Shown here one piece after another: positions 57,501 to 64,000 of a stretch of DNA of 64,000 nucleotides. Source of the stretch: Macrostomum hystrix (Eukaryota > Platyhelminthes > Macrostomidae); assembly GCA_950097015.1 (NCBI GenBank), contig CATNEN010000039.1, positions 18,965,501 to 19,029,500 on the forward strand, in the 5' to 3' direction. Each line of letters opens with the position of its first letter. Position 1 is the stretch's first letter. A model generated the notes under the pieces. That model saw only the letters and a program-made list of their open reading frames with translations. It searched no databases and was not told the DNA's origin. A program made the translations under genes and the position numbers.

Positions 57501-60500
57501 TAATTAAGTGTATATTCAATGTGAATGTTGCATGTCATAAATATGATCTATATCAAAATTGTGAGCTTTTGATCTACTTCTACTACTACTACTAATAGTA
57601 ATAATAATAATAATAATATAAAATGCGGGAGGACTGCGGCAATGGAACATCATTTAGTCACACTAGACCCGCAGCCAGCGAGGAGGCAATTCTGCCCATT
57701 TCGCTGATACAGGAGTGTTAATCTGCCCTGACTTTCTCATCGGCAGTGTACACTTTCACTGTGTCTTGGAGGTTGGCCATAAAGGCCGTGAATTGCACGA
57801 CAAGCCCCCAAGCCTTCTCTCCGCGGCTGCGCCCCAAATGAATGTGGCCTCGCCGCGGAATCGAGCTTAGGGACCTTGGTGCGAGAAACGCGTTAACCGC
57901 TCTGCCACTCACCCCTTTCGATCAACTTAAAAATTCATAAACCAGTCTCAGATAGTTGTTAAGCCAAAATTATAAGTAGAATTGGGTCATTGCTAAAGGG
58001 TCATAGCTAGTTCTAGTGGGTCATTGTGAATGGGCAATATAAGTACAGCGGATAATTGCTAGCAGGTCCTATAATTACTGGGTTATAGTCAGTGTGCGTA
58101 GCTGACTAAGTATATACGACCGTAATTATTACTGTTCCAAGAATTTCGTTATAAAATTGATGATACATTTATAATTCTAGCCTACTTACTAGAAGTAGTG
58201 TACAGGTTGAAAAGTGTTGTAATTTATTTGGTGAAATGATAAATGCGCTTATTTTATACAAAATGAAATAATATATAGATGGCAGATAAGTTAAGTTCAA
58301 AGTCAATAAATATAGCTGTGTAAAAAATAAATGTTTAACACATTTTTTGCAGTTTTATTCATAGGCAAGCATATCTACAAAAGGTTTGAGTAACACAATT
58401 TATATGTATGGCAATGGCTATCAATAGTGAGCTTAAGTTGTCCTTCATTATATTTTACCTTCGTGAAGCTCTTCCACTCTCTGAGCAGCCTGCTCAGTGA
58501 TATCATCAATCAGATGGCGCGCTGAAACCAGTTTTTTAAATTCACCCGATTGTTAAGCAGTCAGCTGTGATTGTAACTGACTCGGCCATATTGTCGGTCA
58601 CAGCATGTGGGTCATAGTTAGTGGTTTATAGTTAGTGGGTCAGACATAGTTGGTGGGTCATTGCTAGTAGGTCATCACTAGTAGGTCATAGCTAGTGTGA
58701 CATAGTTAGTGGTTCATAGTGGGTCGTAGCGAATTGGTCATAGCTTGTGGGTCATTGCTAGTAGGTCATAGTTCGTGCGTCACAGCGTGTGAGTCATAGT
58801 AGTGGGTCACAGCGTCTGGGCCATAGTCAGTGGGCCAACATAGATGGGTCATAGCTAGTGCGTCACATCTAAGGGCTCATAGTAAGTGGCTCATAGTTAG
58901 TGGGTCATAGCTAGTGCGTCATTAGCTAGGGGGGTAATATATAGTGGGTCATTGCAGTGATTGATGGTTAGTGGATCATAGCAAGTGGGTCATAGCTAGT
59001 AGATCATAGCTAGTAGATCATAGCAAGTGGGTCATAGCTAGTAGATCATAGCTAGTAGATCATAGCAAGTGGGTCATAGCTAGTAGATCATAGCAAGTGG
59101 GTCATAGCTAGTAGATCATAGCAAGTGGGTCATAGCTAGTAGATCATAGCAAGTGGGTCATAGCTAGTAGATCATAGAAAGTGGGTCATAGCTAGTAGAT
59201 CATAGAAAGTGGGTCATAGCTAGTAGATCATAGCAAGTGGGTCATAGCTAGTAGATCATAGCAAGTGGGGTCATAGTTAGTGCGGCATAGCGAGTGGGTC
59301 ATAGCTAGTAGATCATAGCAAGTGGGTCATAGCTAGTAGATCATAGCAAGTGGGGTCATAGTTAGTGCGGCATAGCGAGTGGGTCATAGCTAGTAGATCA
59401 TAGCAAGTGGGTCATAGCTATTAGATCATAGCAAGTGGCTCATAGCTAGTAGATCATAGCAAGTGGGTCATAGCTATTAGATCATAGCAAGTGGGTCATA
59501 GCTAGTAGATCATAGCAAGTGGGTCATAGCTAGTAGATCATAGCAAGTGGGTCATAGCTAGTAGATCATAGCAAGTGGGTCATAGCTATTAGATCATAGC
59601 AAGTGGCTCATAGCTAGTAGATCATAGCAAGTGGGGTCATAGTTAGTGCGGCATAGCGAGTGGGTCATAGCTAGTAGATCATAGAAAGTGGGTCATAGCT
59701 AGTAGATCATAGCAAGTGGGTCATAGCTAGTAGATCAAGGCAAGTGGGTCATAGCTAGTAGATCATAGCAAGTGGGTCATAGCTAGTAGATCATAGCAAG
59801 TGGGTCATAGCTAGTAGATCATAGCAAGTGGGTCATAGCTAGTAGATCATAGCAAGTGGGTCATAGCTAGTAGATCATAGCAAGTGGGTCATAGCTAGTA
59901 GATCATAGCAAGTGGGTCATAGCTAGTAGATCATGGCAAGTGGGGTCATAGCTAGTGCGGCATAGCGAGTGGGTCATATATTAGATGAATAATCATAGCA
60001 CATTCAACAATTCAAGTCATTAGTAAATTAGCAAACGAGTTAAGAGAAAAACGGTTGCACTAACCATCTTCATGAATCATTGCCATTTCATCGTCATCAG
60101 TTAACTGTTCTGAAAAATAAAATGCAAAGATTCCGTGTAATTAAAAGGACGATTTATATTAAACAAAAAGCCAATCAGAAACACGAGAAAACGGACTATA
60201 TAATTAACTCGCGTCAAGCTGAAACGTCACGGGATTCTGACTTGACTATGGACTTCTGGGGCTAGAATTTTGTAGGTGCTATCTACAGAAGTCCATGAAT
60301 TATACTAAACACAATATTGACTAATACAGATAGGCTGCATTGACACACAATGGTATAATTCACCTGTTATCGTATGTGTCACTCGTACATGATGTCGAGT
60401 GTGATTGTTTGACAACATAGGCAATATTTAACGAATATTAATTCAATAACAGTCACAAATAATTCAATAACAAAGCTCTTCCTTTACCCAGTTCCTGTTC

Positions 60501-63500
60501 GAATGTGTCTGCAAATTCTGCAACCATTTTTCATGCAAAGGCGGCTACTTTTAGTAGAATTTTGACGTTGTTTGTGTAAATGATTTTCCGCTTTTTATTG
60601 TCCAGCTCAAACTATCCCTGTCTCAAATTATCTCTGCTCAAACGATCTTATTTACAATCAGTACTAACCTCAATCCCAATTGAGGTTAATCCCAATAACG
60701 ATTCATATTGATCTTAATTTATCCCAAACTCAATTTATCCCAAACTCAATTTAACACAGTTTCAATTTATACCAATTCCAATTAATACCAATCACAATTT
60801 ATCCCAAACTCAATTTATCCATATTTCAATCTATCCCAAACTCAATTTATCCCAAACTCAATTTATCCCTATCTCAATCTATCCCAAACTCAATTTATCC
60901 CAAACACAATTAATCCCAATCTCAATCTATCCCAAACTCAATTTATCCCAAACTCCATTTATCCCAAACACAATTTATCCCAAACTCAATTAATCCCAAA
61001 CACAATTTATCCCAAACACAATTTATCCCAAACTCAATTTATCCCAATCTCAATTTATCCCAAACTCAATTTATCCCAATCTCAATTTATCCCAAACACA
61101 ATTTATCCCAATCTCAATTTAACACAGTTTCTATTTATACCAATTCCAATTAATACCAATCACAATTTATCCCAAACTCAATTTTATCCCAATCTCAATC
61201 TATCCCAAACTCAATTTATCCCAATCCCAGTTTATCCCTAAGTCGAGATTCTAACTCACCGTCAGGCCGCAAAGTTTTCTCAACCCGGCCGTCAAGCGAC
61301 TGTGCGGGGTCCAGCCAATCAGAGCAGAGGAACGCAGTCTCCGTGCCGCCCAGGCATTGGACAATAATTCGGTCGCAATTCCAAGCTCCCGTGGCTTCGC
61401 GACTATCGGCAGAGATGCGGCAGAGATGGAGGGGTCCCAAATCTACGGCGCTGATCCGGAGATCAAGGATCTGTGGGTCATTGGTTAAATTAGGTCACCA
61501 AACAAATCAGTTTGTAGAGTATAAAGCTCTCAAAACGGATTTAACCAATCGCATGAAAATCCAGAATACGGGCTTAAATTTTCAGCTCTTTCCAGTGAAA
61601 CAACTTCCAGAATTACAAAACACCGGCATCGTCGAGATATTCAACGCTGACGAAGGCTTGGAAAGTTAGTTCATCGGGAAATGGGTGAAATTTTTTAATC
61701 TATATGTTGGCCATACAGGAGTGTACATCTGTCCTGACTTTCTCATCGTCAGGCAGTGAACACTCTCGCTGTGCCTTGGAGGTTGGCCCTAAAGGGCGTA
61801 AAGTCCAGTCCCCACGACAAGTCCCCAAGCCTTCTCTCCGCGGCTGCGCCCCAAATGAATGTGGCCTCGCTGCGGAATCGAGCTCAGGTACCTCGGTGCA
61901 AGAGGCAAACGCGTTAGACCGCAACTGACCCCTCTAAAAAGTGAACCCTTGCCGACAGTAATAATCCCAAATCCAAAAAAATCCCAGTCAAATTCCCTCC
62001 AGCAGACCTGTCCAGCCGAGCCGCCAAGTCCGCCTGCGGGCAGGCAGACGGCCCTTCGGCCGGTGTCACCTCGCTGACCGCTCAGCAGCAGCCGCAGGCA
62101 GCCGCGAAGTGGCCCGCTGTTGCCACCGCCGGCTGGTCTTGCCAGAACCGACGACGACGATAGAGTGACCAGCCGCAGCTGGTAGTCGACAACAAGCGAC
62201 GAACCTTCGTCATGTCCTTGACCTTCAATGGCACCAGCAGTTAAATCGGCCGGCACTTCCAGACTCGACTCGGCGCTGACGGAGTCCTCGCCGGAGCCGC
62301 CAGCCGGCCAGAACAGTCTGGCCGCGTTTGGCAGACAAAATTCCAGTTTCGTTGTCGGGCTCGATGGTTGCCATAGCAACAGACGTCGCTGATGACGCGC
62401 CGGTTGCCAACTGGCTGCTAGTTGAGGATTTTTCGGCGTCAGATCGAGTCGAAGCTTCCAGCGCCGCGGCAGCCGACTGGTGGATGACTTCGTGGGCAAC
62501 GGCAGACGGAGACGAATGTCGTCATCAGCATCATCGGCTTCCTTTGGCAGGTTAGCTTTTCCGACGATCGGTTCGTTTGTGTCATTGTCAGTGTCAATCC
62601 AGCCGGTAATTGTTACCGTAACGCTTTGGACATTCTGCGAAACTGCTCGGAGATCATCGGTGGCGTCATCGCTTTTCGAATCTGTAGGCGTCAGGCGTAG
62701 AAACCATTCGTCTGGCTCCAGCGGCGGCGGTTCTTGCACAGCCGGCGGTGAAGGAAGCGGCGGCGGCAACGGTTTCGGCTGCGGCTGCGGCTCCGGCAGA
62801 GGCGGCGAAGGCTGCTGAACGGCTTTTGGAGGCTTCGGACTGCCAACTGTGAATAAAGAAGTTTGGGTATTTCTTTTTTGGCAATTCATGCCTTTATTCA
62901 AGAAATTAAAAGCCCAATAGCCGAAGAGGATCGATCCTCCCCAATTCATCAACATGCATCCCCCATCCTACAATATTTATCCCCCATCCTACAAGAGTTA
63001 TCCCCAATCCTATTATACAAGAGTTATCCCCAATCCTACAAGAGTTATCCCCAATCCAATCAGAGTTATCCCCAACACTTACAGGTCAGCACCTCCGGGT
63101 AGAGTCTAACATTTATGCCTTCGCCATCGTCTATGGCGACAACCCGACCATCGGGCTCGAGGCCCAGCCACTGGCCTGTGCTGCTGCTGCGCAGGGTGAT
63201 GTAACCGTTGGCCTTGAATTTGTCGACCCGAAAGTAGCAGCTGGCATCCCCTGCACCCTGCAGTTTTTTATTTATTGTTGATTTTGATATTGATGTTGTT
63301 ATTTTTCTGAAGCTGTATGTTAAAACCAACCTCAGTGAGTAAGGATCTCAATTTAGCATAATTTTCCTAGCATAAAAAATCTAGCAACATCATGGCGATG
63401 GCGTTTGCCATTGCCTGTGGTAGTTGTGTTGCAGCGGTTGTGTTGACCACTAAATTTGCAACAGCATGGCAACAACATACGAATGGAATAGCAACAGCAT

Positions 63501-64000
63501 AGCAACAGCTTAACAACAGCATAGCAACAGCTTAACAACAGCATAGCAACAGCTTAACAACAGCATAGCAACAGCTTAGCAACAGCATAGCAACAACAAA
63601 ACAATGGAATAGCAACAGAACTATAGCGGCTGATTGCAACAGTGACACATGTAACAATGGCACAACAACGGCATGGCGACAGCCTAGCAACGTCAAAGCA
63701 ACCTACGAGGCAGTCACAGACTCCGTCCCGGATGCGCAGGAACTGATCTGGAAGCAGCACCGACTCAAACATCCGCAGCACGGGTCGATCATCACCGTCG
63801 GTCTCGGCTTCGCTCTCCTCAGGCAGTCGTCGAACTCGAAACAGAGCCACCCGGCCTCGTCGACCAGCGCCGTTTAGCCGGCGGCCATCTTGCTCAATGG
63901 TGAGCGCCTGCTCCCGACTGGTTGCCATGGAAACCACGGAGCCGTGGCGTAGACGGCCGCGGCAATGCGGAACCAGGGGCTGCGGCAGCTGCGACCTCCG
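47451..64000 (-). CDS. LOXHD1: LOXHD1-like protein with tandem PLAT domains (5' end outside window)
   Basis: A long protein of repeated PLAT/LH2 beta-sandwich domains, which bind membrane or proteins. LOXHD1 (about 2200 aa, 15 PLAT) acts at the membrane of hair-cell stereocilia. About 17 exons join in frame for 6507 nt (2168 codons) and the frame is still open at 64000. The first two visible exons look like a beta-trefoil (FESVLLPDQFLRIRDG; CYFRVDKFKANGYITL). About 12 divergent PLAT units follow. Each starts YxVxLxxG and contains (F)xLxxxxxGxLxxVRL, a WxxDxxxV strand and a CxRWL end, for example LGELSWVRVGLESPTDADAW, WFVKE/ITLEHL, PVNRWF and NCQRWLD. Between units 2 and 3 is a chain of phase-1 microexons. 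An additional 3' exon is possible. Naming is by architecture; domains are too divergent to assign one to one. Confidence 0.75.
48010..48310. repeat. 30-bp minisatellite inside PLAT gene intron (48323-47925)
   Basis: About nine copies with core GAAGTGATGGATAATGAG plus TGATGGCCT; some are shortened. On the transcribed strand each copy reads CACTTCTTCAG|GCC, which looks like a 3' splice site. The intron is 399 nt and open in frame. Confidence 0.9.
48324..50174 (-). CDS. PLAT gene exon P
   Basis: 617 codons, ACACTAACAG|GTG to CCAAAAAG|GTTAGT. It holds about four PLAT units (RYRVSLRLGQ; VSLDYRVGLRIGSARNCGS with NCQRWLD; YQLAVHAQPL; GRWRVRVESEE). One carries a long acidic/Ser insert (SDSESESDDETKPE). 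Confidence 0.8.
50270..51121 (-). CDS. PLAT gene exon O
   Basis: 284 codons, AATGGCAG|GTG to GAGCAG|GTGAGC. Two PLAT units (GPVLVTCFGAKGRSEMQRL; VDYYVGLRCRCFGGS, LGWLTGVRLSLAADDHAGDD), the second completed in exon P. Confidence 0.8.
51225..51395. repeat. 19-bp minisatellite replicating a 5' splice site
   Basis: Copies of TAATTTCCTCACCTGAGTC, seven or eight in all with diverged members. On the minus strand each reads GACTCAGGTGAGG, matching the true exon N donor ACTCAG|GTGAGA at 51386/51385. Confidence 0.85.
51386..52012 (-). CDS. PLAT gene exon N with poly-Gln tract
   Basis: 209 codons, CACCCTCAG|ACA to ACTCAG|GTGAGA. It completes one PLAT (TFNLRLSNVGQLSKVRL) and encodes another (FFVDLHGEKSNSGRRALLLN; SGIWLDRLAVCEQG; PCSRWLE). 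A run of about 17 Gln, coded by CAG/CAA near 51500-51557, sits in a loop just before the WLD strand. Confidence 0.8.
52636..53171 (-). CDS. PLAT gene exon M
   Basis: 536 nt, CTCTACCTCTAG|TT to CGACAG|GTGAGC. One PLAT (VVTYRVSISS; GELSWVRVGLESPTDADAWI) and the first half of the next (VDWQLELDVS; LFLALYGDRGHTRDVCL). Confidence 0.8.
53488..53611 (-). CDS. PLAT gene exon L
   Basis: 124 nt, CTCCTCGCAG|ATC to CTGTCAG|GTGAGT. ITLEHLTPDFELLRCPVNRW ends the PLAT domain begun in exon K. Confidence 0.8.
53690..54115. repeat. 31-bp minisatellite in PLAT gene intron
   Basis: About 13 copies with core TAGATCACTCTGCCATTCTA plus CCATCCCTCTC. It runs to within about 10 bases of the exon K donor (54123). Confidence 0.9.
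54124..54377 (-). CDS. PLAT gene exon K
   Basis: 254 nt, TTGATTTTTAG|AC to AAGGAG|GTGAGG. PLAT N-half: SNWRLTVSSGEQG, TEISLVVCGDRGESDLYQIK and DTADDEWFVKE. The strand after WF is completed by exon L. Confidence 0.8.
54840..56010. repeat. 12-bp minisatellite (GATTCCTGCTGC / GATTCGAGCTGC)
   Basis: About 97 copies of 12-mers in which CTGC and GAGC forms are mixed, with TACGATTC and CTAGCCACGTTTC variants. It lies in an intron of the PLAT gene. Plus-strand translation gives a Cys/Asp/Ser-rich 432-codon frame (CCDSSCDS repeats), minus gives IAARIAAG repeats; both are artefacts of a stop-free 12-mer. It is the inverse of the 3225-4990 array. Confidence 0.93.
56281..56310 (-). CDS. PLAT gene microexon J (30 nt, tentative)
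   Basis: TCGACTAG|CA to AAAAG|GTAAAT, phase 1-1, encoding AGQKMTPHLK. The acceptor is weak, so this exon is a guess. Skipping it leaves the frame intact. Confidence 0.3.
56676..56705 (-). CDS. PLAT gene microexon I (30 nt)
   Basis: TTCCTTTTCAG|GC to TCTG|GTAAGT, phase 1-1, both sites strong. It encodes GNSAGSEKKS. Confidence 0.6.
57365..57436 (-). CDS. PLAT gene microexon H (72 nt)
   Basis: TTTCACCGCACAG|CT to GGGAAG|GTAATG, phase 1-1. It encodes APVHKLLSGITDTIAYKLED followed by MCWE. Confidence 0.65.
57625..57915 (-). mobile_element. tRNA-derived SINE, fullest copy (family 1)
   Basis: On the minus strand it starts with a tRNA-like head: an A-box region GAGTGGCAGAGCGGTTAACG near 57895-57912 and a B box AGCTCGATTCC (57857-57867). 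A body of about 230 bp shared with three other copies follows. It ends in a (TAT/TTA)n tail near 57590-57625, as is usual for SINEs. Confidence 0.8.
58459..58521 (-). CDS. PLAT gene microexon G (63 nt)
   Basis: ACTGGTTTCAG|CG to GAAG|GTAAAA, phase 1-1. It encodes ARHLIDDITEQAAQRVEE and three more residues, probably a helix. Confidence 0.65.
58600..59985. repeat. 28-bp minisatellite in PLAT gene intron
   Basis: About 40 regular copies with core GGGTCATAGCTAGTAGATCA plus TAGCAAGT, after a diverged leading part (58600-58970) made of shorter GGGTCATAG-type units. Confidence 0.92.
60065..60109 (-). CDS. PLAT gene microexon F (45 nt)
   Basis: A strong acceptor TTTTATTTTTCAG|AA and donor GATG|GTTAGT, phase 1-1. 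It encodes EQLTDDDEMAMIHED. Confidence 0.65.
60488..60517 (-). CDS. PLAT gene microexon E (30 nt)
   Basis: ATGGTTGCAG|AA ... CTGG|GTAAAG, phase 1 at both ends. With the preceding G it encodes EFADTFEQEL, an acidic linker. Confidence 0.6.
60650..61240. repeat. 16-bp minisatellite in PLAT gene intron
   Basis: About 36 copies of CAATTTATCCCAAACT with variants (ATCTATCCC, AACACAATT). It starts about 25 bases after the exon D donor. Confidence 0.9.
61260..61470 (-). CDS. PLAT gene exon D (PLAT C-half)
   Basis: 211 nt, GACCCACAG|ATC to CCTGACG|GTGAGT. ILDLRISAVDLGPLHLCRIS, then GAWNCDRIIVQC and FLCSDWLD: the second half of a PLAT domain. Confidence 0.8.
61716..61935 (-). mobile_element. SINE family 1 copy, 3'-truncated
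   Basis: The head is present with B box AGCTCGATTCC (61874-61884) and the block GCGCCCCAAATGAATGTGGC. The distal body is lost. It lies in the intron between PLAT exons C and D. Confidence 0.75.
62008..62846 (-). CDS. PLAT gene exon C (Pro-rich + degenerate PLAT + PLAT N-half)
   Basis: 839 nt, TTTATTCACAG|TT to GGACAG|GTCTGC (a weak donor). A Pro-rich segment (PPLPSPPAVQEPPPLEP) leads into a divergent beta-rich region. It then gives the first half of a clear PLAT (VVDYQLRLVTL; GCLRLLLSGQRGDTGRRAVC) that is completed by exon D. Confidence 0.75.
62965..63078. repeat. 21-bp minisatellite at the exon B donor
   Basis: About five copies with core GTTATCCCCAATCCTACAAG, starting a few bases from the donor at 63082. 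Confidence 0.75.
63083..63257 (-). CDS. PLAT gene exon B (trefoil-like)
   Basis: 175 nt, AAAAACTGCAG|GGT to GACCT|GTAAGT. It encodes GAGDASCYFRVDKFKANGYI and GQWLGLEPDGRVVAID. A 21-bp array begins only about six bases after the donor. Confidence 0.75.
63470..63600. repeat. short AACAGCATAGC tandem repeat in PLAT gene intron
   Basis: Units related to AGCAACAGCTTAACAACA and GCATAGCAACAGC are tandemly arranged for about 130 bp between PLAT exons A and B. Confidence 0.75.
63707..64000 (-). CDS. PLAT gene exon A (trefoil-like, partial)
   Basis: 98 codons open to the window edge, ending at GACTGCCTC|GTAGGT. It contains GRVALFRVRRL and RMFESVLLPDQFLRIRDG, like the beta-trefoil segments found in LOXHD1 relatives. 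Choosing the donor at CTC is what keeps frame with exon B. Confidence 0.7.

Noticed and set aside
57857-57915. A tRNA gene
   Set aside because: A- and B-box matches exist but no cloverleaf closes, and the same head is fused to a repeated body at other sites, so it is a SINE.
60080-60265. 61-codon plus-strand frame
   Set aside because: It overlaps a PLAT microexon on the other strand, is Lys/Gln-rich from AT composition, and has no recognisable domain.

Overview
The window is animal (metazoan) nuclear DNA. Three multi-exon genes with consensus GT-AG introns and metazoan-type products, a Ty3/Gypsy retroelement, tRNA-derived SINEs and hAT-like MITEs are all present. Coding exons are GC-rich, while spacers are AT-rich or made of tandem repeats. 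Roughly a third of the 64 kb is minisatellite, with more than twenty arrays. The combination suggests a repeat-rich free-living flatworm such as Macrostomum, but that assignment is an inference from style, not a match I could run.

Layout: 1-2170 is the 3' end of a Ty3/Gypsy element (RNase H, integrase, 3' LTR). 2200-8515 is a run of four unrelated minisatellites. 8747-12469 (minus) is an intronless ORF for a 7-Ig plus fibronectin type III transmembrane adhesion protein. 13098-18410 holds a hAT-like element with an expanded internal array, two inverted 35-bp arrays and one more array. 18861-28348 (minus) is PPP4R3/SMEK in four exons. I could reconstruct it completely (1011 aa), and its introns hold minisatellites, a MITE and a SINE. 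28349-31828 is an AT-rich spacer with a clean MITE between divergent genes. 31829-38720 (plus) is an EFCAB6-like multi-EF-hand gene in five exons (1534 aa). 39690-46910 is a 7.2-kb array of a 23-bp satellite. 47451-64000 (minus, 5' end outside the window) is a LOXHD1-like gene with about a dozen PLAT domains in about 17 exons, including a series of symmetric phase-1 microexons.

The genes are not an operon and do not obviously work together. PPP4R3 is a PP4 phosphatase regulatory subunit. EFCAB6-like and LOXHD1-like proteins are both associated with ciliated or sensory cells in other animals. The Ig protein is a cell-surface adhesion molecule. The most unusual signal is how the minisatellites relate to gene structure: several begin within a few bases of a 5' splice site in the PLAT gene, two replicate splice-site-like sequences, and one lies in a 399-nt intron that is open in frame. 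I found no system I would call wholly new.
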